Position numbers and translations under genes: made by a program | The notes under the pieces: generated by a model | What the model saw: only the letters and a program-made list of their open reading frames with translations | Database searches by the model: none | Told to the model about the DNA's origin: nothing | In this document: positions 50,986 to 62,818 of the stretch, piece after piece | How positions within the stretch are numbered: the stretch's first letter is position 1 | How the letters are laid out: every line of letters starts with the position of its first letter | Assembly: GCA_023079485.1 (NCBI GenBank) | Contig: CM041084.1 | Coordinates: forward strand, 129,964,792-130,028,791 | Length of the DNA stretch: 64,000 nt | Reading direction: 5' to 3' | DNA from: Archilochus colubris | Lineage: Eukaryota; Chordata; Aves; Apodiformes; Trochilidae

Positions 50986-53790
50986 CATGATGGGGAGATG
51001 AGCCAGATGGAGGTAGTTGGCAGAGTAATTGTGCCAGGTAAAATGGTCTGTAGCTGAGAAGAACAAGTTGTAGGCCAAGTGAGGTGGTGATTTATTTCTT
51101 TTTCATCAGAAGTATTTCTTCTCAGGCCAGCAAGTTTCAGTGTTTCTTTATTGTTTTAGAAGTTAAAAATGAAAAATTTAAGGTTCATAAGACATGAAAG
51201 CCTGTGAAAGTGCTGGAGCCTTTTTATGGATCAAATCAAGAGTACTGTATATATATATTTATCCATAAATAAACAGCAGTACAGAGCCTGTGTTCCCACG
51301 CTTTTCTAATCAGATTGCAACCCTAGCATAGAAAGCACTGCAACTGAGTAAAAGGCCTTTCCAATGTCCTTTAAGTGGTTCTGGTTTTCTTTCTGTGTAA
51401 TAATCCTCTTTCCTTCCATCACTTCCCCTCTGTCTTTTAAATATTATATGTCTTATAGTGCATTATGGTGTCCACAGCAAGCTTCGATATATGAAAGCTG
51501 AGCCTGTTCCATCACTGTGCTATAAAGCAATCTGGCAAACTTAGCAGCATGTATCACTTACCCTGGAGTTTTTCATCCTCCCAGAAGGAGGACGTACTTT
51601 GCCTTTGCTTTAAGCCTCAGAAACATTCTGATATGAAGCTCTATTTCTTAATTCTTTGGGCAGTCTGAGGAAGGCAATCTTTTTTTTAATCATGAAGCAA
51701 GCTATACATAGATCTTCACTGTGTTTGGAGTCTGGAAAGCATTGTTAAGTAAAGCAACACTGATGCTGAATCTACTGAAAATGGAAATTAGTTACTCGGT
51801 ATGAAGAAAATTCAATACCAGATGATAACTGTACACCAACAAACTCCTTTCACGTTTTTCCAGCTGAAGTTGCCTTACCTTTGCTTTTAAAAAAGGGAAA
51901 TACATATGCATGACATTTTGCATGATACTGTGTCAGTGAAATAAATTGTTTTAAGTTCCAAAAGTACAAGAGTACACAAAACTGATTTTGACTTTCAAAA
52001 ATTCTTGTAGTAAACTGCTCAGATATTTATTGAAAATCATTAATTTAAAATTAAAATTCTGATAGAAACCTAAGTGGAAATTATAACTTCAAGAAAAAAA
52101 GTTATTCAGCACGGGGGAGATGATGTTATAATCTTGTTATTAAAAGATTTTAGAATTCCACTTACCTAACTAGATTAGATTTGTTCTATTATTGCAAAGA
52201 AATTTTGCAAGCTAACTCTGTTTTAAAATGTGTAGTAGCTAATATCTAGGGAACAAGTACTATTTAAATATATCTGTTGTTCACTACTTTTCTTTTTACA
52301 AAAGGTTTTATAGATATACCTCTTGAGCTAAACAGGGTTAATATCAGATTTTTGTGTATTGAATGAAAATAATACGCAAATACTTCACTGTGTCTTTGAT
52401 TTTACAGTTGAATAACTATTGTGACCATCTGTAGCAGCTGCATTTTACGAATTATTTGCTGAACCAAACTAAGCACAATGACAAAAGTAGTCATCTCAGA
52501 TGTACTGTTAAAACAGAGGAAGAAAAAGGAACATTGCTTGCCTTTTGTACAGTATGGCCATCTGCTCTACAGATGTTATTATATAGAATGACTTCAGATA
52601 CAATAATTGTAGAAAATTTTCATTAAAACCTCAACAATTTGCACTTGTTTACTTGAATCTGCATAACTCCCCAGTGAGACAACACAATACGCTTGGGGTT
52701 TCTTTGGTTCTCACTAGCTTTCTCTTTGATGCTTTTTGATGTGCTGACTTTAATAAACATAGTTAAAAACACTGTTCAAAAACATCATGGAAAAAACTAC
52801 AAAGGAACAATTATAGCAGTAGAAACTACTCTAATCCCTTACTTACACAAGCTATTTTTAGTGAAATATGGTTTTTTACACATTTTATGTGGCAGTGTTT
52901 TATAAACAGCATAGATGACCCCATTTCCAGATGAGTTTTAATGTAGGAGAAGTTGGTTTGTAAAGAATCCTATTTGCTAGGAATTATTTAGCAAAAAAAA
53001 ATCTTGCAAGAATGTATTGTCAGCATTCTTTCTTCCTTGCAGGGGGAAAGCAAAAGTGCGTGACCTTGTTTAATGCTTTGATTTCTTTTAGCTGAATTTA
53101 AGAAAGAAGCTTGCCATGTAACTCTTTTTTTTATTTATTAGTTTTCCCTCGAGACTTTCCAGGTTTAATCACAAAAGGTAAAGGCCTACCGTTTAAATTT
53201 AGTTTCTTAATTTCTAATGAATGATAAAAGCTCTAGCTTCTGAAAAACAGAGGGGCTAATTTGTTGAATTATTTAACTTTTAATAAACTATATTCTGAGT
53301 GTTGAACACTCATATTGCAGTTGGATCAAATTAAAACACATCCATTTCTGCATATCGTGCTGCACTGTTATACAACTCCAAACCTTTAGTGTGTCAAGGG
53401 ACTTAATTTTTTGGCCATTTTTCATGTTTTAATACAGCAGTTACTTATAACAACATGATTACTAGTTCTGCTAGAATACTTATATTCTCTTCTGTACTTA
53501 TGTTGAAATCCCAAGTATTTTGGTTTAAGTAAAGTAATACTCTTGCAGAATGTGATGCAGTGTATTGGCATAAAAACAAACCAAAATCCCTTTTCCAAAA
53601 AAAGATATTATTAATTTTAGTTTAGGAGAGGCAACCAGTATAGTTTTTCTGATACCCTTAAGGGCAGGATGTTAAATATATTTACTGGTGTTAAATACAG
53701 TAATTGCCTGTAGTAGTTTTATATTTTGTACCTTAAAATTACAATTTAAAACTTTTACCCATTTAATGCAAGCAAATAACAAGCATTTAG

Positions 53791-53967
53791 CTCATTTTTG
53801 GCAGCTTATTTGTGCTGTTGATGAGAGCCCCAAGTTCAAGAACTATCTCAAGACCTGGTTCAGTGATTTTTGTCCTTTGAAGTATGTGGCATCTTCTGCA
53901 AAGTGTCTAGAGCTCTCAAGTGCCATGTATCCAACCAGATTTGAGGTTGCTTGTTATCACATTTCAG
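53791..53967 (+). CDS. VPS13B: Candidate in-frame cassette exon of VPS13B (unproven)
   Basis: A 177-bp segment between AG (53789-53790) and a good donor (TTTCAG|GTATGT, GT at 53968). It enters and leaves in phase 1, exactly as needed between the 49899-50315 and 62619-62818 exons, and is open throughout. It would encode AHFWQLICAVDESPKFKNYL, then KTWFSDFCPLKYVASSAKCL and ELSSAMYPTRFEVACYHIS. Composition is more GC-rich than the flanks. Against it, the pyrimidine tract before 53790 is poor, the better AG at 53804 gives a stop in the required frame, and I know no VPS13B peptide like this. Confidence 0.22.
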
Positions 53968-55273
53968 GTATGTAGCTTACTCTAGAACAATCACATGCCA
54001 TTAAGGTTGAAGTAAGTTTTAGCAATAAATACTAGCAAATAGACAGCAATTCTAAGCATATGGTTTTCAGTTAATTCAGGTTTGGTGTTGAAATTAGCAC
54101 TACCTACCTGCCAAAAGTGCAGCTAAATGAGAGAAGTTGAGGACTGTGCTCTCCCCAGAGTGAAAGACAGCAAGAAGCCTGTAGTCTCTCAGCAGAGCCT
54201 TATTTTGTTCTGGCTGGACACAGGAGGGAAGTCTTGCTGTTCAGTGTCTGAACTGAGAAAGTTAGGGACATATAATGTTCCAAAGATCATAGGCAGAATT
54301 CCCCAGCCCTTAGTTCTATATGCAGAGATGATTACTTTAGCATATAAATAAGGGGTAAAAATACACGTTAGCTGAACATATGGTAATTGCAAATATTTTT
54401 AGTAAACCTTAAAAGTAATTACATACTGAAGACACTTTACAGAAATATTAAAATTAAAAGCAGCTATTAATTGGTGGAGACCAAAGACTAAACTTCATTT
54501 TGGATCTTACTGATTCTCTTGAGAAAACTCTGCTAAGGCGTTGTCGTAGCCTTTGGATGCTGCAGACATGCAAGTTAGCCTTTGGGGAAATAAAACATTA
54601 AATTAGATATGACTACCTAAAATAATATGCAGCACTAACAAACCATTTACAACACCCAGAAGACCTTTGTTACTTTTAGAAAGAAATATAAACTCTTTCT
54701 AACACTTGAACAATAGGAAATTAATTCTTTGTCAGTAAAAGCCAGAGGACAAACTAAATATTTAAATGGCCACTGAGGATTGAGGTGGAAGTGCAGCTTG
54801 TAGACAGCTATACAAATCACTAACAAACCTTAATGAATATTGGGTGTGGGCACCAGGGTCCTGTCAGATTTGACACCATGTCCCTAGTAGCTTAAACCCA
54901 ACACTCGAAAAAAGGTGGAGACCTCATCAGGTCTCTAACATCTGGGATTTTATTTGTCATTCTGGCATACCCTGCAAGCGCAAAAGAAAGAGTAAAAGGG
55001 GATTATCCTGACAATGAAATGAGTTACTGAATCTTGTGATAATGAAAAGCAGAAGAATTCTAATTCCTTAGTATAGTCCCTGAGGTGGAGGTGCATTTAT
55101 AGTTCTGCAGGAGTATAATGTAGGAGGGAAGAACAGATGGCCTAAAATCCATGAAACAAGACACCACCTAATCCCAGGGCTGAGTACCACTATTAATCCT
55201 GGTCAGATTCCCTACTGGTACTTTGTAACAGCGTTCAGAGTTGCTACCGATGAACTAGCAGTTAACTAAAGCT

Positions 55274-55349
55274 AAGAAAAAAAGAAGAAAAAAAAAAAGA
55301 AAAAAGGAAAAAAAAAAAAAAGAAAAAAAAAAGAAAGAAAAAGAAAAAA
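55274..55349 (+). repeat. Homopurine (A/G) tract, 76 nt
   Basis: Seventy-six uninterrupted purines, mostly A with single or paired G. It is a low-complexity tract; the minus-strand phenylalanine-rich frame across it is an artefact. Confidence 0.9.
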
Positions 55350-57859
55350 CGAGTTAGTTGTAGGTTGTTGATGAAAGACTGCACTAATTTTGTTGAATTG
55401 CATTTATAGTTTAAATAACTCAACTTTAAAAAGTAGGCTCCAAGTCTCCAAGTGAAATTCAATTCTGAACAATTGTTCTGAACAACAACAGTTGTTTCAG
55501 TACTCTCTTCAGCTTTTATTGTGAAAGTAATTGTATTTTTTTTCAGATTGGAATTTCTTTAGCTATGTGCTATGACAAGATTATTTTTATAGGATGAGAT
55601 CACCAGATTGCTCCTCAAACAAAAGGTGCTATTCCATAGGAAGTTCAGTTTACTGTGGATACACATGTCCTCACCCTGCCTCATGCTCTGTTACTTGGGC
55701 AGCTGTTCATTGAGTTGAGTGAGGGCACTGATCTGGCTGAAAACCAACCCAAAGGGGAAGACAAGTTCCCAGCAAGATGCTCTCCTTCAGTTGACTCACA
55801 GGACAGGTGCACTGTTCTGGCACAAAAAAGAATCCAGAGAAGTGTAGAAAGTAGGAAGGAGAAGAAAGGACCTGGGACATAGGAGCCTGGACTTGGACTG
55901 ACCTTAATCCTAAGGGAACATATCCCAGAAGTGCAGGGAAAGCTGTTCAGTTTCTGAGGCTGCCATGTATCTGTCAAGCCTTGGACTTTTAAAAGCATAA
56001 TTCGCTGGGTTATAGTGGCTCAAACAGCTCAGGTGCTGCCAGGCACTGTCTTCAGGGTGGTTTATTTATAAAGGAAAGTTACCCTGTAGTTCATGGACTA
56101 TTTAGGTTTTTTAAACAGTTGAAATCCAGTGAATCAAGCGTAGAGCAGAGGAGCAAGACACCTGTAATTCTAATTCAACACTGTGGCATTTATATTGGGC
56201 TGCATTTTGAGTGGCATCCACTATTTTGTAATGCTTCATTTACCATGCAGCCATGTGATGTTCTGATATTGTAGCAGTGCTAAGTATCTACAACTTCATA
56301 AATCAGTGACAGTTGTAGGCACCAGCTGTCTCCTGAAAATAAACCAAGGTTTTTAACCAGCCACCTAAAATTAACATGTGAGAATAGATATTTTTTTTAA
56401 TTGAAGAACCTCTTCGTGCCCATTTGTAAACCTGAAGTAAGAATGTTTAGTCACTTTCTGAAAACTATCAATTTCTAAAAAGAAAATTTTTATGATACAA
56501 GAACCAAATATTCCTCATGTAAGTATAGCAGTCAGTTTTGAAAGCTGGACTCACAGATGCAAAAGAAATGCTATTTTTGTTGCTTTTCATTATGAATATT
56601 TTTCCACTTAATGAGAATAAGGTAGGGCAATACAGAACTTTGCAAATGTCTTCTAAATTATTTTGTAACAAAGACCACCCAGACCACAAATGAAAATCCC
56701 TTAAAATTTAACCTTATTATGCCCTCTCTGTTCAGGCACCACACACTCCCAAATTACCAAATCAAGAATTTAATTGAGCTTTTTCAGCTATTTAGTATTC
56801 AGTAGTGTAATGAACATGATGTACCTGCTCAGTTATTCTTTAAGGGAGATGAGCTCATTTCAAATAGATAACCATCTTTGACTTCTCTTCTGATTCATCA
56901 CTGACCTGAACTCCATTTGAACCTTGTTAGACACAAAACAAGCAGGATTCCTGGCCTGAGCTATAAAATATAATTAAGCCCGTTTGAAATGATGTGTAAA
57001 AGAACATAGCTTTACCCCCACTATAACTACTACCACCACCACAACCAATAAAGTTAAATCAAGCACTGCCTGTAATGGATTAAAATAATAAATGTTCCTG
57101 GATTTTAGTGTTTGAAGTATATGAAGAAAACAGGCTCCCAGCAGCCAGGACTGCTGAATGCATGGGGACATTTATTAGTGATGAATTCAAGGGTTTGGCC
57201 TGTTTAAGATCATTACTTTCTGTTTACCGTGTGTTACACATCTCATGTTTTTACAGAGCCCGCATGTGTCCCCATGAAATGCTGAAAACCTGGCCTTCAC
57301 TAAAGAATAGATAATTGGCAATGTGTAAATATTGTTCTCGTGGGGAGAATGAACTATCATAAGATTCAGCTCGACACTAATAAGAAATCCAATGCAGTCA
57401 GTGGATTGTTAACTAAATCTGTCCTGGAAAATTGTCCTTGACTATGTCTCACCATTTGTTTGCTACTGCTGTTTCCAGACTTGAATAAGTTGGCTGACTC
57501 TTAAACTAACTGCAGCATTTCCCCTGTAATTATTTTCATAGCTTTGTTACCCTTTCTTCTCAGAAACTGCTTCGTAAAAGATGCCTGTAAACAGAACTGT
57601 GTAACTGTAGTATACCTCCTCGTTATATGATGCATCTGAATTCTTCTTAAGAGGAAAAAAACCATGCAGATAATTGGCTCAATAAATTATATATAATAAC
57701 ATATACACATATTCAAAGGTGTCTTAGTATTTTTGGCAACCTTAGGTAATGAAATTGCAAATAGGAAGAGTGAAGCAAACACGATAGATTATCACACTCA
57801 TTATGTGTGACAAAAAATCAGAAAGTAGTAAGGAACTCTGCTTTCTGATTTACCTTCTG

Positions 57860-58110
57860 GAGCCAGATGGTCTCACTGCCACCCAGGTATGAAGGGCCCA
57901 AGGGAGAGCCTGGACTTCTCCCTTCAGAATGCACCACGATCCTTTGGGTGGGAATTGGGTGGGAATGCAGAACATGTCCCTGGCTGGTGCAGCCCATGTT
58001 GCTCACGTGCATCCTGCCCAGTCCCAAGCAGCCTGCAGGCTCTGTGCTCCAGGACACAGTCTTGCTTCTGAGCTATCCCAAACTCATAAAAGCAATTTTA
58101 TTCCTAGTGC
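57860..58110. promoter_or_regulatory. GC-rich, stop-poor intronic island of unknown nature
   Basis: About 250 bp of markedly higher GC. Open frames run on both strands (57867-58160 on +, 57818-58057 on -). None resembles a known protein, and no splice arrangement fits the VPS13B phases. It could be a conserved element or an old repeat I do not recognise. Confidence 0.2.
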
Positions 58111-60830
58111 CACAGTTTGTAGCACAGGTAGTAGCTTCCAGAAGGCTTTTCAGAAGGTAGCTCGACTATAGTCCAGTCCCAATTGCTATGTTTATTATAA
58201 TATATGTGTTTCCGTTTTCTTAAAACTCTTTTCCCATAGAGAAGTTTGCCAGTTAAAATCAAGCTCTATGTTGTATTAAGGGAAAGTACAGTGAACCAAA
58301 CAGGATTTGCAGCTATCTAAGGGGGGAGCAAATGGACAGGGCATAATGGAAAAGAAAAAACTCCTGCTCCATTTCTACTTATCTCATTTGGAGCTGATTC
58401 AAGTATCACCATTTTAAAATGTTTTTTAAAAACAGAAAGTCCGTGGTTAATGCCAAAACATTGCCTCTCCCTTCATCTGTGAACCCGGAAAAATAAGAGA
58501 ATTCTTTCTTAACACCTGTTTTGCAAAAAAGCCAAGTGATTGTTACTGTAAGGCAAGGGTTGTTCTAATGTATTTTCTGCATCTATTAAATGGAAGAGTT
58601 CTTTTCTTTCTATACACACAAATTGACTTAAGTGTATGGGGCGGTTTAACAAACACAGATCACTAACACAATTATAGTTAGATATAAACCCTAACATAAT
58701 GATATTTATATCTGTAGTAGGGTACTCAGGTTCTTGAGATGTCTTTGTAAATGTTTAAAATCAAGTTTCTACTGACTAGAAGAAGAAAAATGTTAGAATA
58801 TCAAAGCAAACATTATCTTTCAGTGAATTTTCTTCACTACTCTGTTGTAATGCTCTTTAATTCTGAGCAGGTTAATTTCTTGACATTGCCAAGAAAGTGT
58901 TACCTATTTTTCAAGCCCTCAAGTATAACTTCCAAACTTCTGAAAATAGCTATGAATATTCCTTTCAAGCATGTGTCATCATAAAGGTAATCCTTCCTTA
59001 CACCAGAAGCCTGGTGTAAACTGCATTCTGCTGAGTTAACGTGGCAGCCCATTGCTGAGCTATTGTGAGTCTGGGTGGAGTCTGACAGTGAAGGGCTGGT
59101 AGCAGTTTTTAAAAACTGTCTGGAGGAAATACTTCTTATTTATTGGTCTCTTGGAGGAGTGTTTTGAAAGTCATGAAACTATTTGTTCCTAGAAATAAAT
59201 TATTGCACGTACTGAAAAGCATGTTGGTGTTCATGAGTAATAATTCAAACAGAACAAGTTAACTTTTATATATCACAACAATCATTTATGAAGATATATT
59301 ACTTCTGTGTGGTGCCATCTCAGGTTCACTTCAAATGGAGACTGTGATTTAAACTGAAGCTACAGTTCTCCAGTAGAGGTTTGTGGGAGATGCAAGAAAG
59401 GACTGACTGAAATGCTGTAAGACAAAAAAAAAAATGGGGGAGAATTATTTTGTACCTTACTTTTCTGAGATGATTGTTTAGTGATAGGCAAGCAACCTCA
59501 CTAAGTGAATATATACTTTGACTATATGATATTTAGGAATTTTAAAATAAGTTTCCTCCTAGTGCATACTGGTATTCCTTCACTCCCTTCCCTTATGAGA
59601 TTTATCCCTTTCTAATGTCATCTTTAAGGATTTCCATAGTAATGGTAGCCAATTGAGATTTCCCTCAGGCCCAGAGGTCTCTTGATTTACTATTCCTTAA
59701 TCAAATTTGTGCATACTTGTTGTTCTTCACATGCTTTTTTCAGGCTTCGTCAATACATCACTTTGTGCAAGTTTTTCTGAATGCTCTCTACATTATTTTT
59801 TTTTAATTAAGTGCCCAAGAGGGCACGCAGAGATAACTCCTAGGAAGGACAAGGGTTTGATTCTTGTCTGTGCCTATCCCTGAGTTTTTCGTGGTATTTG
59901 TAGGACGTAAACCATGGCCGTGTCTCATAATATTTTATTTATTTGCAATCTACCAACACTTCCTTATTGTTAATTGTGTGTTCATTTCTCATTGTTTACA
60001 TAGCTCTTGAGAAAGGCACTGCTGATTTGGACCAGCAATTTGGATTCAGCATATTATGTGCTGAATGCTCAGTTCTGTTTCTAAGCCGCTGGATATTGTG
60101 TTTTCTTTGTACTTCGTGGAGTTGAGATGACAACAGAAAAAAGACTGGAAAGCATAATCCTTCCAAGTGTAATCCCAGTGAAAGAAAACATAAATAAAAC
60201 CACTTGTATTCTGGCATTCCTTTTCCCCTTTTGTTATTCCTGCAGCTTGGCACATATTCCACTAAAACTATAGAACATTTCTGTATATTGCAAAATTGTG
60301 CAATAGTTACCAAGAATTTCTCCTCTCTAAAATCAAAGTTCCATGCAGAATATTAAAAAAAAACCCAAATATTGTAATGCCTCTTAAATAACTGGACTGA
60401 GCATAGCAGGATGAGGGTCAGTCCTTCCTGTAAAAACACCTCTTTTTCTTGATTCCTACATGAACCTAATTCATTCCACAGTTTACAGAATCAAGTCTAA
60501 TCCAGTACCAAAAGGTGTTGGGGTGTGTTCCTGTTAGTTTTCTTGATTTTCAAAATTCAATGTCAAAGAAATACGGAGCACTTTCTATCATATGAACCTG
60601 TTTCATACAAGACCAAACCCAGAGGCTCAGAAGTTAAACTAAATAACCCAGTCCCAGTCCATTATTGGCATGGGACAAATGTTTTCTCGAGCCCTTGATT
60701 ATTCTTACTGAAGCCCAAATTGCTCAAGGAAGAGGTTCTTGTTTGTGGTTCCTACTTGTCTTGAATTCAGCCATTATTGCTGTGGAGACTATCAAATCAC
60801 CTTCCTACTGGATGCTAGATTAAAAATTTA

Positions 60831-60860
60831 ACAAAAAACAACAACAACAACAACAAAAAA
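60831..60860. repeat. (CAA)n microsatellite
   Basis: Six CAA units with A-runs on both sides, about 90 bp before the CR1 copy at 60950. Confidence 0.85.
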
Positions 60861-60949
60861 GTCCAATGTATTTCCTTCCATTGTATAAAATATGTGTCAG
60901 CATTATGAAATCATAATTCTACAGATGCTCCATTTGTGGGCATTTATTG

Positions 60950-61486
60950 CCCCTGTACTCAGCCCTGGCGAGGCCACACCTCGAGTCCTGTGTCCAGTTC
61001 TGGGCCCCCCAGTTCAGGAAGGATATCGAAGTCCTGGAGCAGATCCAAAGGAGGGCAACCAGGCTGGTGAAGGGACTTGAGCACAGACCCTATGAGGAGA
61101 GGCTGAGGGAGCTGGGGGTGTTCAGCCTGGAGAAGAGGAGGCTCAGGGGAGACCTCATCACTCTCTACAACTCCCTGAAAGGAGGTTGGAGCAAGGGGGG
61201 GGTTGGGCTCTTTTGCCAGACGACTTTCAACAAGACGAGGGCAGGGTCTTAAGTTGTGCCAGGGGAAATTTAGGTTAGATATTAGAAAGAATTTCTTTCT
61301 GGAGAGGGTGATCAGCCATTGGAATGGGCTGCCCAGGGAAGTAGTGGATTCTCCGTTTCAAAAGAGCCTGGATGTGGCACTGAGTGCCATGGTCTAGCAA
61401 CCGCAACGGTGGTTCAAGGGTTGGACTCGATGATCTCTGAGGTCCCTTCCAACCCAGCCAATTCTATGATTCTATGATTCTATGAT
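60950..61486 (+). mobile_element. CR1 LINE, 3' end with intact tail
   Basis: The best-preserved CR1 in the window, 5'-truncated. It reads [20 protein letters not shown] and [20 protein letters not shown], then [20 protein letters not shown], and after a frameshift near 61200-61250 [20 protein letters not shown] and [13 protein letters not shown]. The 3' UTR GGTCCCTTCCAACCCAGCC leads into three ATTCTATG-type units at 61461-61486. This tail is the typical avian CR1 end and supports a bird origin. Few changes suggest a younger insertion than the others. Confidence 0.96.
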
Positions 61487-62618
61487 AACTTCTTCAGATA
61501 CACTTTTTACGGAATTCTAAGGGATTAATGGGAAAAGTTTTACTGCATATATTCAAAGAGTGAGTTGTATTTTTGTGGGATTTTTCTACCAGTGAAGGCA
61601 TGAAAATGTAAAATAGAACTGTACCTTCAAATATCTGCATGTAACTCCTGTTTTGTTTTTTTTTTAATCTTTTGCCTTTAGTAAATATCTAGTTTCATTA
61701 GAAAAATAAGCTGTGGTAATTATAAAATATGGTGACATTCAATATTCTGGGTTTTGGGTTGAAGTACAAGCAATAGAAGAGAAAAAAAAAGTTAACCGAA
61801 CATCAGATGTAGTACTTTTCATATAAATATAGAAAAGAAATACTGAGATATTAAGTGTGGTTTGTTTTATTAAGTAGTGATTTGCAGTAAGCTAAACTCA
61901 CAAGAGATGTGACATTTCTGCAGTATTTCTTTCCTAAAAATGTTTGCATGTTCAATGAGAGTACGTAAGTTCTGTCATAAATCTAACCAGCCATTATCAT
62001 TTCTGGTTTATAAAGCTGCATAAAGTGTAAATGGTTTTTGTGGGAAACTTTTAGATTAAACTGTTTTTAGGCAAGCTCATGTTATATATATTGTGTTACA
62101 GTAATTGTTTTGAATTATTTGAATGCAAATATTACCCTTATTCTTCCAAAGTCTAGCAAGGCAATATTTTATAACTAACATGAACAAAGGTAGAAAAGAG
62201 TCATTCAAAATAGCTATTTCCTGTCAGTTTAAAATATAATCAAGTGAAGCAGCTGTTCTTGTTCTTAATATGCTCTTTAAAAAAAAAAATCATACTTTAA
62301 TGAAAAATGTCTCTTCTCATAAACCTTAAAATAGTCACACATGTAAAAAGCCATAATGTTTTGGCAAATAGTTCTTTGTAAGGAATGTGCAGGAGACATA
62401 CCTGCTCCATAACTGCAAGACTGTATAAAGTGTGCTCAACAGTGTCACAAGAAAAAGCTTAAAAAAAAATATATCAACCCTTTCATGGCCCAACTGTGAT
62501 GTTCTTGCCTGGAGAGGAGAACAGTTTTCCACACAAGCATTTCCATGAAAATTAGTGGGACATAAGCAAATGTTGTGAGAATAACAACCAGCGTGATTTT
62601 TTCTCTCTCTCTTTCTAG

Positions 62619-62818
62619 GAATCCATGGATCATCTTTTGCCCTTGACGTAAAAGATTTCCTAGTTAAAACAAGTCTCAAAGAAAGAGCCAGATCTCTGAT
62701 GGGCCCTTTTTGCTGCTCTGTTCATGTGGAAGCCAAGTGGTGTAAGCACAGTGGTGATCCTGGCCCAGAGCAATCTGTTCCAAAAATATACATCGATTTG
62801 AGAGGAGGGCTGCTGCAG
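62619..62818 (+). CDS. VPS13B: VPS13B internal coding exon (200 bp)
   Basis: This encodes IHGSSFALDVKDFLVKTSLK, then ERARSLMGPFCCSVHVEAKW and CKHSGDPGPEQSVPKIYIDL followed by RGGLLQ. It is strongly similar to human VPS13B (DFLLKTSLKERSR, IGPFCCSV, CKHSGNPGPEQS, KIYIDLRGGLLQ). It is part of the central lipid-channel rod. The acceptor has a long CT tract with AG at 62617-62618, and the first GA completes GGA (G). The exon ends in phase 0 after CAG. Its donor GTCTGT is far from consensus, and a second GT four bases on (GTATAAG) looks better but would shift the frame. Confidence 0.95.

Larger units (their letters stand above)
50316..62618 (+). other. VPS13B: VPS13B intron (12.3 kb)
   Basis: The donor GTAAGAG is at 50316 and the acceptor TTCTCTCTCTCTTTCTAG ends at 62618; the latter has the strongest pyrimidine tract of the four exons. 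Named contents are a candidate alternative last exon at 50806-50985, a candidate cassette exon at 53791-53967, a homopurine tract at 55274-55349, a GC-richer block at 57860-58110, a (CAA)n repeat and CR1 at 60831-61486. The stretches 50990-53785, 53970-55270, 55350-57855, 58115-60825 and 61490-62615 hold nothing I can name. Confidence 0.85.

Noticed and set aside
53805..53967. Using the better AG at 53803-53804 for the cassette candidate
   Set aside because: In the phase delivered by the upstream VPS13B exon this version meets a TGA within five codons.
57818..58160. Overlapping open frames on both strands as a small gene
   Set aside because: No similarity, no splice logic compatible with VPS13B and no promoter or poly(A) pattern; better explained by local GC content.
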